Shown here piece by piece: positions 1-7,417 of a stretch of 64,000 nucleotides of DNA. Source of the stretch: Lentilactobacillus senioris DSM 24302 = JCM 17472 (lineage in GTDB: Bacteria > Bacillota > Bacilli > Lactobacillales > Lactobacillaceae); NCBI RefSeq assembly GCF_001436555.1, contig NZ_AYZR01000008.1, positions 207,417 through 271,416 on the forward strand, written 5' to 3'. Numbering within the stretch: the stretch's first letter is position 1; each line of letters starts with the position of its first letter. Made by a program: the position numbers and the translations under genes. Under the pieces are notes generated by a model that made no database searches, was not told the origin of the DNA, and worked only from the letters and a program-made list of their open reading frames with translations.

Positions 1-150
1 CTAGAAATTAAGTACGATGTATTTGATAACTATGGGACTGCATTCGCTGCAATCTTAAGAACTGATTATCAGTTGCTTAATCCGGACGCAATGTTAAACT
101 TAACTTTGCCAGCAGGAACAGCAGCCGCCAAAGCTAGTACCAAGAAATAA
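1..150 (+). CDS. C-terminal end of a probable phage structural (major capsid-like) protein, partial
   Basis: The window opens inside a reading frame whose last 49 codons are visible, ending in TAA at 148-150. The segment reads as a beta-rich stretch with TAFAAILRTD and LLNPDAMLNL, followed by an Ala/Lys/Thr-rich tail. The pattern of an aromatic/Ala stretch, an R-x-D turn and an N-P-[ED]-A motif near the C-terminus resembles the end of HK97-fold major capsid proteins, but only 49 residues are available, so the call is tentative. A rho-independent terminator follows after 14 bases. Its position facing ssrA suggests it is the last gene of an integrated phage or satellite. It could equally be another structural protein. 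The start lies outside the window. Confidence 0.4.
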   Translation, partial: LEIKYDVFDNYGTAFAAILRTDYQLLNPDAMLNLTLPAGTAAAKASTKK

Positions 151-164
151 ATAGTTACCCAATT

Positions 165-194
165 GCCTACCATGTAAGAATGGTGGGCTTTTTG
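165..194 (+). terminator. Rho-independent terminator after the phage-like gene
   Basis: The stem GCCTACCAT (165-173) pairs with ATGGTGGGC (180-188) across a 6-base loop, with one G-U pair, and is followed by a T-rich run. It sits 14 bases after the stop of the phage-like gene. Confidence 0.85.
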
Positions 195-212
195 TTTGGC
201 ATGACGTTGTAC

Positions 213-276
213 AGGCGCATTCTGCTGCACGGTTTAAAAGTGGGGTGGTTAGTTGTGGGTTTGGGTGGCTCTAATA
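213..276. repeat. Direct repeat, copy 1 (64 bp)
   Basis: This segment begins AGGCGCATTCTG and ends GGCTCTAATA. It is repeated in the same orientation at 1341-1405, with two substitutions (CT to AC after the first TCTG) and one inserted T. The two copies bracket the secreted-protein gene at 454-1260. The repeat contains a G/T-rich core (GTGGGGTGGTTAG) and no obvious ORF. It could be a duplication footprint, a recombination site, or a remnant of a longer duplicated unit. Confidence 0.85.
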
Positions 277-288
277 ATATGTATGTAG

Positions 289-388
289 TTGGATATTGTT
301 AAATGACCGTGCTACAATACTCCTTGAAATAAAGTAGCATGATGAGTTACCAAAGCCCCCAACTATTTGGAGTAGTTGAGGGCTTTTA
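289..388 (+). ncRNA. Candidate short transcript (promoter plus terminator, no ORF)
   Basis: A possible promoter, TTGGAT (289-294) with an 18-base spacer and TACAAT (313-318), would start a transcript near 325. A strong hairpin terminator ends it near 388, giving an RNA of about 60 nt with no ORF. The -35 element is weak and no RNA family is recognised, so this is only a candidate small RNA, or a remnant of a deleted gene. Confidence 0.2.
352..388. terminator. Hairpin terminator, stronger on the plus strand
   Basis: AAAGCCCCCAACTA (352-365) pairs with TAGTTGAGGGCTTT across a 6-7 base loop, followed by TTTTATT on the plus strand. On the minus strand it lies about 65 bases beyond the stop of the secreted-protein gene and could serve that gene too, although the U-run there is short. 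Confidence 0.7.
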
Positions 389-453
389 TTATGAATCGTT
401 GTCTGTTTTTTGCGGTTATTATGTCAGTAAGTAACCAATAAAACCGTAAATAT

Positions 454-1260
454 CTATTTTGCCAAAACAATTCCAGGATAATCGTCAAAAGTTTGATTTT
501 TGGCATTGGCATAATAGAAAATACCAATTTTATAGTTACTTAAAGAATTACGTTTTGCTTGAGTATAACCGGCATTATTCAATGCTGATTTAATTAAATT
601 AATTCTAGTTTTATCGGAAATATTCTTTTTATATATAATATGATCCATGTATTTCGTAGCTGCTGGGAAAGCCAAAACTTTGGAATATCCTAAATTATCT
701 AAACTTTCATATTGCTCAAAGTTTTGGGTTAGTTTTAATGAAATTTTGGTATTTGGAAATAGTTTTAATACTTCACGGGTTACTTTTTGTGATGGTGATT
801 GTTTAATATAGTTCATATATTCATTATCATTCATAAAGCGGAAAGGGCTAACGTCATTTAAAACTTTATAATTTGTATTGAAACCACGATCTAAATAACC
901 ATGCCAAACCATACCAACTTTTGAAACATATTTATGTGATGGATCATAGCTAGAAACGTAATAATAAATTGCTTTTTTACCATTATGAGATACTACAGCA
1001 TTTTTACCATTATAAATCCAACTGTAATTTTTGTAGTTTTTTAAGTTAGCTTTTACTTTAGTTCGAGTTGAATTCCACAAATAAACATTTTTAGATTTGT
1101 TTTTGACGTGGTAAAAATTTTCTGAAATGCTACTGTTTATTGTGACTTTTTCCACTTTATAGCTAGATGCACTTGAATTATTTTGATGAATAATCAGGCT
1201 CATTCCTGTAATAGCTAAAGTTGCCACAGCAATTTTAGCAATTTTTTTTATATTTTTCAT
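454..1260 (-). CDS. Secreted protein of unknown function (268 aa)
   Basis: I do not recognise a named family. The N-terminus is a clear Sec signal peptide: MKNIKKIAKIA, a hydrophobic core through about residue 25, and a likely cleavage site near SSAS (about 29-32). The mature protein is rich in Tyr, Lys and Asn. An SH3-like beta segment occupies about residues 45-130 (KNVYLWNSTRTKVKA, then VGMVWHGYLDRGF), a pattern often seen in lactobacillar surface proteins, and the C-terminal half is unrecognised. There is no LPXTG motif, no lipobox and no C-terminal membrane anchor, so it is probably released or loosely wall-bound. The start is supported by GAGGAG eight bases upstream. The gene stands alone between two direct repeats near ssrA, which suggests cargo of a mobile or rearranged segment. 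Confidence 0.8.
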   Translation of the reverse strand: MKNIKKIAKIAVATLAITGMSLIIHQNNSSASSYKVEKVTINSSISENFYHVKNKSKNVYLWNSTRTKVKANLKNYKNYSWIYNGKNAVVSHNGKKAIYYYVSSYDPSHKYVSKVGMVWHGYLDRGFNTNYKVLNDVSPFRFMNDNEYMNYIKQSPSQKVTREVLKLFPNTKISLKLTQNFEQYESLDNLGYSKVLAFPAATKYMDHIIYKKNISDKTRINLIKSALNNAGYTQAKRNSLSNYKIGIFYYANAKNQTFDDYPGIVLAK

Positions 1261-1294
1261 GTATGTATCTCCTCAATGTTTTTTTTCAACTCTT

Positions 1295-1323
1295 ATTATA
1301 CAGTAGTATAGCCGCGGTATAAC
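1295..1323 (-). promoter_or_regulatory. Promoter region of the secreted-protein gene with a CCGCGG-centred dyad
   Basis: On the minus strand a consensus TATAAT (plus 1295-1300) lies about 25 bases before the GAGGAG ribosome site. Directly upstream is an imperfect dyad, TATA-G-CCGCGG-TATA (plus 1307-1321), unusual for its GC-rich centre in AT-rich surroundings. It covers the spacer and -35 zone, so it could be an operator. The -35 hexamer is poor. Confidence 0.45.
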
Positions 1324-1340
1324 TAAAAAATATGTTATAT

Positions 1341-1405
1341 AGGCGCATTCTGACGCACGGTTTAAAAGTGGGGTGGTTAGTTTGTGGGTTTGGGTGGCTC
1401 TAATA
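1341..1405. repeat. Direct repeat, copy 2 (65 bp)
   Basis: This is the second copy of the 213-276 repeat in the same orientation, about 62 of 65 positions identical. It lies just upstream of the promoter of the secreted-protein gene. The sequences next to the two copies are not similar, so the repeat unit ends sharply. Confidence 0.85.
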
Positions 1406-1421
1406 TTATAGTAGTAATGCC

Positions 1422-1454
1422 AAAATAAAACCCCTCGACCAAATAGGCGAGGGG
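1422..1454 (-). terminator. Minus-strand terminator
   Basis: On the minus strand CCCCTCG pairs with CGAGGGG (outer arms at plus 1431-1437 and 1448-1454) and is followed by TTTTATTTT. It would stop transcripts arriving from the tmRNA side before they enter the secreted-protein promoter. No coding sequence immediately feeds it. Confidence 0.75.
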
Positions 1455-1751
1455 GAATCAAAAAGCAATACTTCTTCAAACGAGCAGCGGTTAATCGCTG
1501 CAACTAATTTTAACATCACAGTTGGCAAACAACCAGCAAGCATTTAGACAAATAAAAAACTGTTACCCAAAAGGATAACAGCACATACACGCCCCGCACG
1601 GTCTATATTAAATTGGTATACCTAATATAATGGTTGCCAAAACGGTTGCCATTGATTAGCAATTATTGGCCTTTGTTGGCAATTCTAAAAAATAGAAATG
1701 CCTTTATACCAGTACTTTAACCGCCGTTACGATTTATTAAAAGCTATAAAA
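1455..1751. other. Non-coding stretch between the repeat cassette and ssrA
   Basis: About 300 bases without a credible gene. It holds one minus-strand terminator hairpin (1549-1581), a perfect 6-bp hairpin GCAGCG/CGCTGC (around 1484-1501), and a tandem-like GGTTGCCA repeated around 1632-1653. Short ORFs here lack ribosome sites. It is the expected position of phage-attachment remnants next to the 3' end of ssrA, but no second copy of the ssrA 3' sequence is visible in the window. Confidence 0.5.
1549..1581 (-). terminator. Probable terminator of the tmRNA transcript
   Basis: On the minus strand CTGTTATCC pairs with GGGTAACAG (one G-U pair) across UUUU, followed by a run of six Us. It lies about 170 bases beyond the mature 3' end of tmRNA, the first good terminator in that direction. 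Confidence 0.7.
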
Positions 1752-2119
1752 TGGAGTCGGCGGGAGTCGAACCCGCGTCCGAGCATATCGCCACCTGAAC
1801 ATCTACGTTCATAGATTTACTATTTAAATTTCACTAATAAAAACGCCATAAATCAAGGCTCTCGTTATTAGCTAATCTGATTAGTCTCTTCAATTGACTT
1901 CAGATGGGAGCCAATTGCGTAAGCCCACTTATTTATAGGACCCAGATCTATCTCATGGGCGAAGATAGGAGGATCTACGTTAAGCGCTTATTAGGCAGCT
2001 AAAGCGTAAGAGTTTGAATTATTTTTTGCAGTTATAATTTTAAACTGGGTGGTTTAACGTGGCACCGCACGAAACGCAGTCCAGGCTCGACCTATACCCG
2101 TCGAATCCATAACGACCCC
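1752..2119 (-). ncRNA. ssrA: tmRNA (transfer-messenger RNA)
   Basis: Rescues ribosomes stalled on mRNAs lacking a stop codon and tags the nascent protein for proteolysis, working with SmpB. The tRNA-like ends are clear. The 5' GGGGTCG pairs with the 3' CGACTCC, followed by discriminator A at 1752, and the T-arm GGGTTCGACTCCC-type sequence lies just inside. CCA is not encoded. The tag frame is read on the minus strand from 2029 to 1991 as (A)AKNNSNSYALAA followed by TAA TAA, a typical lactobacillar tag. The gene's 3' end is a common phage integration site, which fits the phage-like fragment at the left edge of the window. End positions come from the acceptor stem and may differ by a base or two. 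Confidence 0.97.
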
Positions 2120-2134
2120 AAAATTGTATCTATA

Positions 2135-2162
2135 ATTGTAGCACATTTCAGGGAAATAGCAA
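2135..2162 (-). promoter_or_regulatory. Promoter of ssrA
   Basis: On the minus strand TTGCTA (plus 2157-2162), a 16-base spacer and TACAAT (plus 2135-2140) lie about 15 bases before the mature 5' end. The extra bases fit RNase P trimming of a short leader. Confidence 0.65.
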
Positions 2163-2167
2163 AAAAT

Positions 2168-2941
2168 TTAGATTAAATCAAAGTGTTTGAGACCGTTTAC
2201 GATACCGTGATCGGTGTTAGCCGTGGTAACAAATTCGGCATATGGTTTAACGTGGTCTAATGCATTACCCATTGCAACGGCATGATCTACAAAATCAAGC
2301 ATTGGAATATCATTATTACCATCACCGAAAGCATAGGTAGGAATATCTTCAAGTCCGGCATTTTTAATTAATTCTTGAATCCCGTGACTTTTAGAGTTGC
2401 CTTTGATGACAATATCCATACTAGATGGAGTATTACGATAAAAAGTAAATTGATCATCAAATTTATCTCGGTAATCTTCATCATGTCCCTTGGTCATTAC
2501 TAGCATCATATAAACGGGATTGGCAAGCCAAAATTCTTCCGCACCAACTGGGGGAACCGTACTGTTAACAGAGTCATAAGCTCCTTGAGCAAACTCCGTG
2601 TTAAAGTTGATCCGGGCACCTTTATCATTTAAGACTACGATGGATTCTTCAAAAGTCTTAGCATATTCAGCTAATTCTTTTGCTTGCTGATTGGAGAAGG
2701 TTGCTTCGTACACCGGCTTACCTTCATAAACCACGAAGTCGCCGTTAGCTGAAACCACTGTAGAGATTCCAGTAGCCTCCATAACGTGTGGGATCTCGAA
2801 GAGATTGCGTCCAGTTGAAATCACCGGTAAAATGTTATTGGACATTAATTGGTGCATAGCATCTGCCACTTCAGGATCAACTTGGGTTTGAGCATTTAAC
2901 AGTGTATTATCTAGGTCAAAAAAGGTGAGTGCTTTGTACAT
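2168..2941 (-). CDS. Cof-type HAD-superfamily sugar-phosphate phosphatase (257 aa)
   Basis: A cytoplasmic haloacid-dehalogenase-fold phosphatase of the Cof/YkrA class, which dephosphorylates small phosphorylated metabolites; the substrate cannot be read from sequence. All four HAD motifs are present: D9-x-D11 in FFDLDNTLL (nucleophile and acid/base), S42/T43 in VISTGRN, K184 in KGNSKSHGI, and D207/D211 in FGDGNNDIPML. The C2-type cap lies between motifs II and III at about residues 80-175. Length is normal for the family. It is transcribed on the minus strand upstream of ssrA and ends only six bases from the ssrA -35 element, so the two probably have separate promoters. A GGAAGG-type ribosome site precedes the ATG. 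Confidence 0.9.
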   Translation of the reverse strand: MYKALTFFDLDNTLLNAQTQVDPEVADAMHQLMSNNILPVISTGRNLFEIPHVMEATGISTVVSANGDFVVYEGKPVYEATFSNQQAKELAEYAKTFEESIVVLNDKGARINFNTEFAQGAYDSVNSTVPPVGAEEFWLANPVYMMLVMTKGHDEDYRDKFDDQFTFYRNTPSSMDIVIKGNSKSHGIQELIKNAGLEDIPTYAFGDGNNDIPMLDFVDHAVAMGNALDHVKPYAEFVTTANTDHGIVNGLKHFDLI

Positions 2942-3070
2942 AAGATAAGGACCTTCCTTTAATTAAATTAGCAATAATAGTATTAGCTTCAATTTTAGCA
3001 TAATTATTCGCTTAGTTTGTTAACATATTGCGCTAATTATTGGTAAAATAAAGATAAATGGGGTGGAAAA

Positions 3071-3757
3071 ATGAAAAAGACAACGGTAGCCGATGAACAC
3101 ACCAAACCGTTTTTTGTGCGATTGCGTAAAATCCCTGGTGACCATTGGTACCTACCAGAAAAAGGCAATACTAAAAATAAACAAAAGATGCCTAAAAGTT
3201 ATTTAACACATGATTTTAGTATTAATCAGATCAGTTTTTTTAATAACCAAGTCTGGTATTATTTTGAAGGGGAAAATACTTCAGGCTGGTTAGCTAAGCG
3301 AAATATTAGTAAGGCATTTAGAAGATTGGCTGTAAAGCCATTGAAACAGCGAACAGCTACAGATTTAGACAATTACGTAGCTGCTTTAATGATGTTATTT
3401 GACTATGCCGACCAACCAATGGATGAAGCCAAATTAAGGGATTGGGTCCAAGGTTGGCACGATAATTCTCGTAAATTATTAGATTTAAGTGAACTAATTA
3501 TTAATCAAACTAATTCTATTCGAGACTTAAATCAAGCAGATTTTCGTCAGTTGAATCGACAATTATTGAGGGGAAGACCAATACTATTACGAGTAAATGG
3601 ATTAGATAACCTTAAATCCAATGTGATTGTGTTAACTGGATTTAATCGTAAATTGTATTATTATAACAATCCTTGGTCTGGAAAATTAGAAGTGATTTCA
3701 CAAAAACATTTAAAGCATTTTTGGAAAAATGGCTCGTATGAAGCTATTAGTTATTAA
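3071..3757 (+). CDS. C39-like (papain-fold-like) protein lacking catalytic residues (228 aa)
   Basis: The N-terminal part (about residues 10-85) looks like an SH3/GW-type beta module (FFNNQVWYYFEGENTSGWL). The C-terminal part resembles the C39-like peptidase family, with a helical block TDLDNYVAALMMLFDYA where active members carry Gly-Cys, and the strand pair NVIVLTGFNRKLYYYNNPW where active members carry His before VVVTGYD. This protein contains no cysteine at all and has Asn at the His position, so if the assignment is right it is not a peptidase. There is no signal peptide. It ends 11 bases before the response regulator and shares its operon, suggesting a sensory or accessory role for the two-component system. 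The family call is from pattern recognition only. Confidence 0.5.
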   Translation: MKKTTVADEHTKPFFVRLRKIPGDHWYLPEKGNTKNKQKMPKSYLTHDFSINQISFFNNQVWYYFEGENTSGWLAKRNISKAFRRLAVKPLKQRTATDLDNYVAALMMLFDYADQPMDEAKLRDWVQGWHDNSRKLLDLSELIINQTNSIRDLNQADFRQLNRQLLRGRPILLRVNGLDNLKSNVIVLTGFNRKLYYYNNPWSGKLEVISQKHLKHFWKNGSYEAISY

Positions 3758-3768
3758 GGAGATTAAAA

Positions 3769-4485
3769 ATGAAAGTATTAATGGTAGAAGATAATAAATC
3801 AGTGTCGGAAATGATGGCAATGTTTTTTCAAAAAGAAGACTGGGATGTAACCTATGCCTATGATGGTGAAGAAGCAGTAGATAAATTTAAAAAAGAAGCC
3901 GATGATTGGGACATCATTACTTTAGACTTGAATTTACCTAAAAAAGACGGAATGCAAGTAGCTAAAGAGATTAGAGAAATCTCTGAAAGTGTTCCTATCA
4001 TCATGTTAACGGCTCGTGATTCCGACAGTGAACAAGTTTTAGGATTTGAAATGGGAGCAGACGACTACGTTACCAAGCCATTTAGTCCTATTACGTTAAT
4101 CGCTCGAATGAAAGCTGTTAGTCGCCGTTCAAATAACGGTAATGGTTCAGCTGGAGCAGATGCTGAAGACGGGTTTGACGTAGTGACTGATAACTTTAAG
4201 ATGAATAGTGGGACTCGAGAAGCCTATTTAAATGATCAATTAATTCCTGACCTAACACCCAAAGAATTTGACCTATTAAAGGCCATGGCCAAAAAGCCTC
4301 GCCAAGTATTTACCCGGGAAAAATTATTACAAGAAGTATGGGATTACGAATACTATGGTGATGAACGGACAGTGGATGCTCATGTTAAAAAATTACGTTC
4401 TAAAATTGAAAAGGCTGGCCCCCAAGTTATCCAAACAGTTTGGGGGGTAGGTTACAAATTTGATGATTCTGAGGCTGCTAAGTAA
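3769..4485 (+). CDS. OmpR/PhoB-family response regulator (238 aa)
   Basis: DNA-binding response regulator of a two-component system. The receiver domain (1-120) has acidic pocket E7/D8, phosphoacceptor D53 (TLDLNLP), T81 (MLTARD) and K103 (VTKPF). A short Gly/Ala/Ser linker (about 124-135) leads to the winged-helix domain, with LTPKEFDLLKAM and the terminal VWGVGYKF. The ribosome site AAGGAG lies before the ATG. Its stop codon TAA overlaps the ATG of the histidine kinase by one base, so the pair is translationally coupled. The upstream C39-like gene is 11 bases away. The target genes and the stimulus cannot be read from the sequence. Confidence 0.93.
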   Translation: MKVLMVEDNKSVSEMMAMFFQKEDWDVTYAYDGEEAVDKFKKEADDWDIITLDLNLPKKDGMQVAKEIREISESVPIIMLTARDSDSEQVLGFEMGADDYVTKPFSPITLIARMKAVSRRSNNGNGSAGADAEDGFDVVTDNFKMNSGTREAYLNDQLIPDLTPKEFDLLKAMAKKPRQVFTREKLLQEVWDYEYYGDERTVDAHVKKLRSKIEKAGPQVIQTVWGVGYKFDDSEAAK

Positions 4486-5942
4486 TGAAATTAATTTATC
4501 AGCAAGTTCTTTCGTTTTTTGCGGTCATTGCCGTAACGATTTTACTGCTGGGAATTTCTTTTAGCAGAATGACCAAGTCATTTATGTACAACAATAGGTG
4601 GGATCAGTTAGAACGTTATTCTGATGGCTTAGTCGAGCAATCACTTACAGCGAACCGTAAAACTGGTAAGACGGCCTTTAATATAAAAAAATTAGATAAT
4701 TATGAAGCTTTTCTAAAAAATCAATCAGTCCACTTTACGATATATCAACCAAATGAAAAACCGCTTTACCCTAAAAATCAAGAAACTGATAAAATAACTT
4801 CTTCAGAGTGGAAACGGCTGAAGAACAACCAAATGATACGTAAAACCGATGAAATTACTGCTGAAAATAAGAATAATAATAACCCGGCAATGCTTGAAGT
4901 GTTAAAACCGTATTATTATAATAATAAACTTTTAGCTGTGATCGGAGTGGGGTTATATACATCGGAAGTAAACTCAACTCTTAATAAAATTAACCGGGAC
5001 TTAGTTAAAGCGTTAATTATTTCCCTAATTGTATCCATGATTATTAGTTTCTTTATTTCCAGAAGGCTAAATCGGCGAATTAATGTGCTACGAGATGCAG
5101 CTAATCAGGTAACTAAGGGAAACTATAGAATCAGATTGGTAAATCAAGGTAAAGATGAAATAGATGAATTGACTACTGATTTTAACCATATGACCGAAAA
5201 TTTAGAAAAATCAGCTGACGAAATTCAACGTCAAGAAGAACGGCGCCAAGAATTTTTGGCAGACGCAGCACACGAAATGCGGACGCCATTAACTACAATT
5301 AATGGTATTTTAGAGGGTGTTAAGTACGATATAATTCCTGCAGATTCAAGGGGAAAAAGTTTGGATCTAATGATGAGTGAAACTCAACGATTAATTAGAT
5401 TAGTCAATGAAAATTTGGATTATGAAAAAATTCGTTCCAATACTATTCCGTTACATGAAACTAAATTCAATGCTTACGATGCAATGCACCAACTTCCTGG
5501 TCAAATTTCTGCTAAAGCAAGTGCTGCTAACGATGAGATTGTAATTGATGCTCCTAAAAACTTTCCGGTTTATGCTGATTATGATCGTTTTGTTCAAATC
5601 ATGGTTAATATCAGCACCAACGCAATTCAGTTTACTAAAGACGGGGTTATTACAGTTAAAGGCTTCAGAAATAAAGAAGATAATGCTGCCGTTCTAGAGA
5701 TTAGCGATACTGGGATTGGGATGTCTAACGAACAGGCTCAAAATATTTTTGAACGTTACTATAAAGCCGATGCCTCCAGACGAAGCGGTAAATACGGTGA
5801 ATCTGGGCTAGGATTAGCAATTGTTCATCAATTAGTAGAACAGCATGGTGGAACTATTGAAGTTAGCTCTGAATTGGGAGTCGGAACAACGTTTACGATT
5901 ACTTTCCCAGATGAAAATAGTAAAAAGCAGGATGATGAATAA
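4485..5942 (+). CDS. Membrane sensor histidine kinase (485 aa)
   Basis: Partner of the preceding response regulator. Order: transmembrane helix 1 at about 7-27, an extracellular sensor region at about 30-172 (rich in Asn/Lys, including a run of Asn near 129-133), transmembrane helix 2 at about 174-192, a HAMP linker at about 190-245, then the dimerisation domain with phosphoaccepting H263 in AAHEMRTPLT. The ATP-binding domain follows, with the N box (VNISTNAIQFTK), the G1 box (SDTGIGM), the F box (FERYYKADASR) and the G2 box (GLGLAI). The normal Asn-Ala of the N box is kept. The sensor region has no recognised ligand fold. The kinase resembles envelope-stress kinases of lactobacilli, but that role is inferred. 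Confidence 0.92.
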   Translation: MKLIYQQVLSFFAVIAVTILLLGISFSRMTKSFMYNNRWDQLERYSDGLVEQSLTANRKTGKTAFNIKKLDNYEAFLKNQSVHFTIYQPNEKPLYPKNQETDKITSSEWKRLKNNQMIRKTDEITAENKNNNNPAMLEVLKPYYYNNKLLAVIGVGLYTSEVNSTLNKINRDLVKALIISLIVSMIISFFISRRLNRRINVLRDAANQVTKGNYRIRLVNQGKDEIDELTTDFNHMTENLEKSADEIQRQEERRQEFLADAAHEMRTPLTTINGILEGVKYDIIPADSRGKSLDLMMSETQRLIRLVNENLDYEKIRSNTIPLHETKFNAYDAMHQLPGQISAKASAANDEIVIDAPKNFPVYADYDRFVQIMVNISTNAIQFTKDGVITVKGFRNKEDNAAVLEISDTGIGMSNEQAQNIFERYYKADASRRSGKYGESGLGLAIVHQLVEQHGGTIEVSSELGVGTTFTITFPDENSKKQDDE

Positions 5943-6043
5943 AAAAGGTATATACCAAATTTCTGTAAACGGTTAATTTTTGAACTAATTTGTAGTAAAA
6001 TAATGTTGTTAAGTTAAATAACATAAAGTAAGGATTGATATAA

Positions 6044-7378
6044 ATGGCATATTTGAACTTTGATAGCTCCAAGTTAACAAAATTTGTTCATGATAACGAA
6101 TTAGCAGAAATGCAAGCAATGGTAAATGCTGCTGATTCTGAATTACGAAACGGTACCGGTGCTGGTAGCGATTTTCGTGACTGGTTAGACCTTCCTACTA
6201 ATTATGATCACGAAGAATTTGATCGCATTAAAAAAGCTGCTGCTAAGATTAACCAAGATTCTAAATATTTAATTACTATTGGGATTGGTGGTTCTTACTT
6301 AGGTGCTCAAATGGCATTAGACTTCTTACACAATAATTTCTACACTCGTGAAGAAGAAACTACTCAAGTAGTTTTTGCCGGTAATTCATTAAGCTCTACT
6401 TACTTACAAGATTTAATCGAATTAGTTGGAGATGCTGATTTTTCTATCAATATTATTTCTAAATCAGGGACTACTACTGAACCTGCAGTAGCTTTCCGGG
6501 TATTTAAGGAAATTTTGATTGCTAAGTACGGTGAAGAAGAAGCTAATAAACGAATCTACGCTACTACTGATGCTAACCGCGGTGCTCTTAAGGAAGAAGC
6601 AGATGCCAATGGCTGGGAAACTTTTGTGATTCCAGATGGTGTCGGTGGTCGTTTCTCAGTATTAACTGCCGTTGGTTTACTTCCAATTGCTGTTTCTGGT
6701 GCTGACATCGATGAATTAATGAAGGGTGCTCGTGATGCACAAAATGAATATGTTGATGCCGATTTAACTAAGAACGAAGCATATCAATACGCTGCTTTGA
6801 GAAATATTTTGTATCGTAAAGGGTTTACTACTGAATTATTGGAAAACTATGAACCTAATATGCGGATGTTTTCAGAGTGGTGGAAGCAATTAATGGGTGA
6901 ATCTGAAGGTAAAGACCAAAAAGGTATTTACCCATCATCAGCTAACTTCACTACTGATTTGCATTCATTAGGTCAATACATTCAAGAAGGTCTACGTAAC
7001 CTCTTTGAAACAGTAGTTAAAGTAGACAAGCCAACTAAAGACATTAAGATTCCTAGTCAAGAAGGTAACTTAGATGGTCTTGAATATCTTCAAGGTAAGT
7101 CAATGGATTGGGTTAACACTAAAGCCTATGAAGGGGTTGTGTTAGCACATACCGATGGCGGTGTTCCAGTTATGACTGTTCATATTCCAGATCAATCCGC
7201 ATATACTTTGGGTTATACTATTTACTTCTTTGAAGTAGCTGTAGGAATTTCTGGTTATTTAAATGGAATTAATCCATTTAATCAACCCGGAGTGGAAGCT
7301 TATAAGACCAATATGTTTGGTTTATTGGGCAAACCCGGCTATGAAGAAATTGGTAAAAAATTAAACGATCAACTTTAA
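6044..7378 (+). CDS. pgi: Glucose-6-phosphate isomerase (444 aa)
   Basis: Interconverts glucose 6-phosphate and fructose 6-phosphate in the cytoplasm. Family landmarks run in order: [13 protein letters not shown] (sugar-phosphate loop), [10 protein letters not shown] (phosphate-binding loop), [18 protein letters not shown] (PROSITE-type signature), the catalytic Glu in [14 protein letters not shown], and the C-terminal GVEAYK lysine motif. Length is typical of the short Gram-positive type. It stands alone: 101 bases separate it from the kinase gene and a strong terminator follows. The AAGGATTG ribosome site precedes the ATG. In heterofermentative lactobacilli it links fructose metabolism to the phosphoketolase route. 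Confidence 0.97.
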   Translation: MAYLNFDSSKLTKFVHDNELAEMQAMVNAADSELRNGTGAGSDFRDWLDLPTNYDHEEFDRIKKAAAKINQDSKYLITIGIGGSYLGAQMALDFLHNNFYTREEETTQVVFAGNSLSSTYLQDLIELVGDADFSINIISKSGTTTEPAVAFRVFKEILIAKYGEEEANKRIYATTDANRGALKEEADANGWETFVIPDGVGGRFSVLTAVGLLPIAVSGADIDELMKGARDAQNEYVDADLTKNEAYQYAALRNILYRKGFTTELLENYEPNMRMFSEWWKQLMGESEGKDQKGIYPSSANFTTDLHSLGQYIQEGLRNLFETVVKVDKPTKDIKIPSQEGNLDGLEYLQGKSMDWVNTKAYEGVVLAHTDGGVPVMTVHIPDQSAYTLGYTIYFFEVAVGISGYLNGINPFNQPGVEAYKTNMFGLLGKPGYEEIGKKLNDQL

Positions 7379-7380
7379 AT

Positions 7381-7417
7381 AAAAAAAACGATCCTGCATT
7401 TGTAGGATCGTTTTTTT
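7381..7417. terminator. Bidirectional terminator between pgi and the CLC gene
   Basis: CGATCCTGCA (7389-7398) pairs with TGTAGGATCG (7401-7410), with seven Ts after and eight As before, so it works for both convergent genes. The CLC stop codon touches the T-run. Confidence 0.92.

Noticed and set aside
1273-1503. Minus-strand 76-codon ORF across the second direct repeat
   Set aside because: It runs through a terminator hairpin, the direct repeat and the promoter of the secreted-protein gene, has no ribosome site and an implausible composition.
1406-1543. Minus-strand 45-codon ORF with a helix-like segment (LVAAINRCSFEEVLLF)
   Set aside because: No ribosome site, and it spans the same terminator. 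Possibly a decayed regulator remnant, but not supportable.
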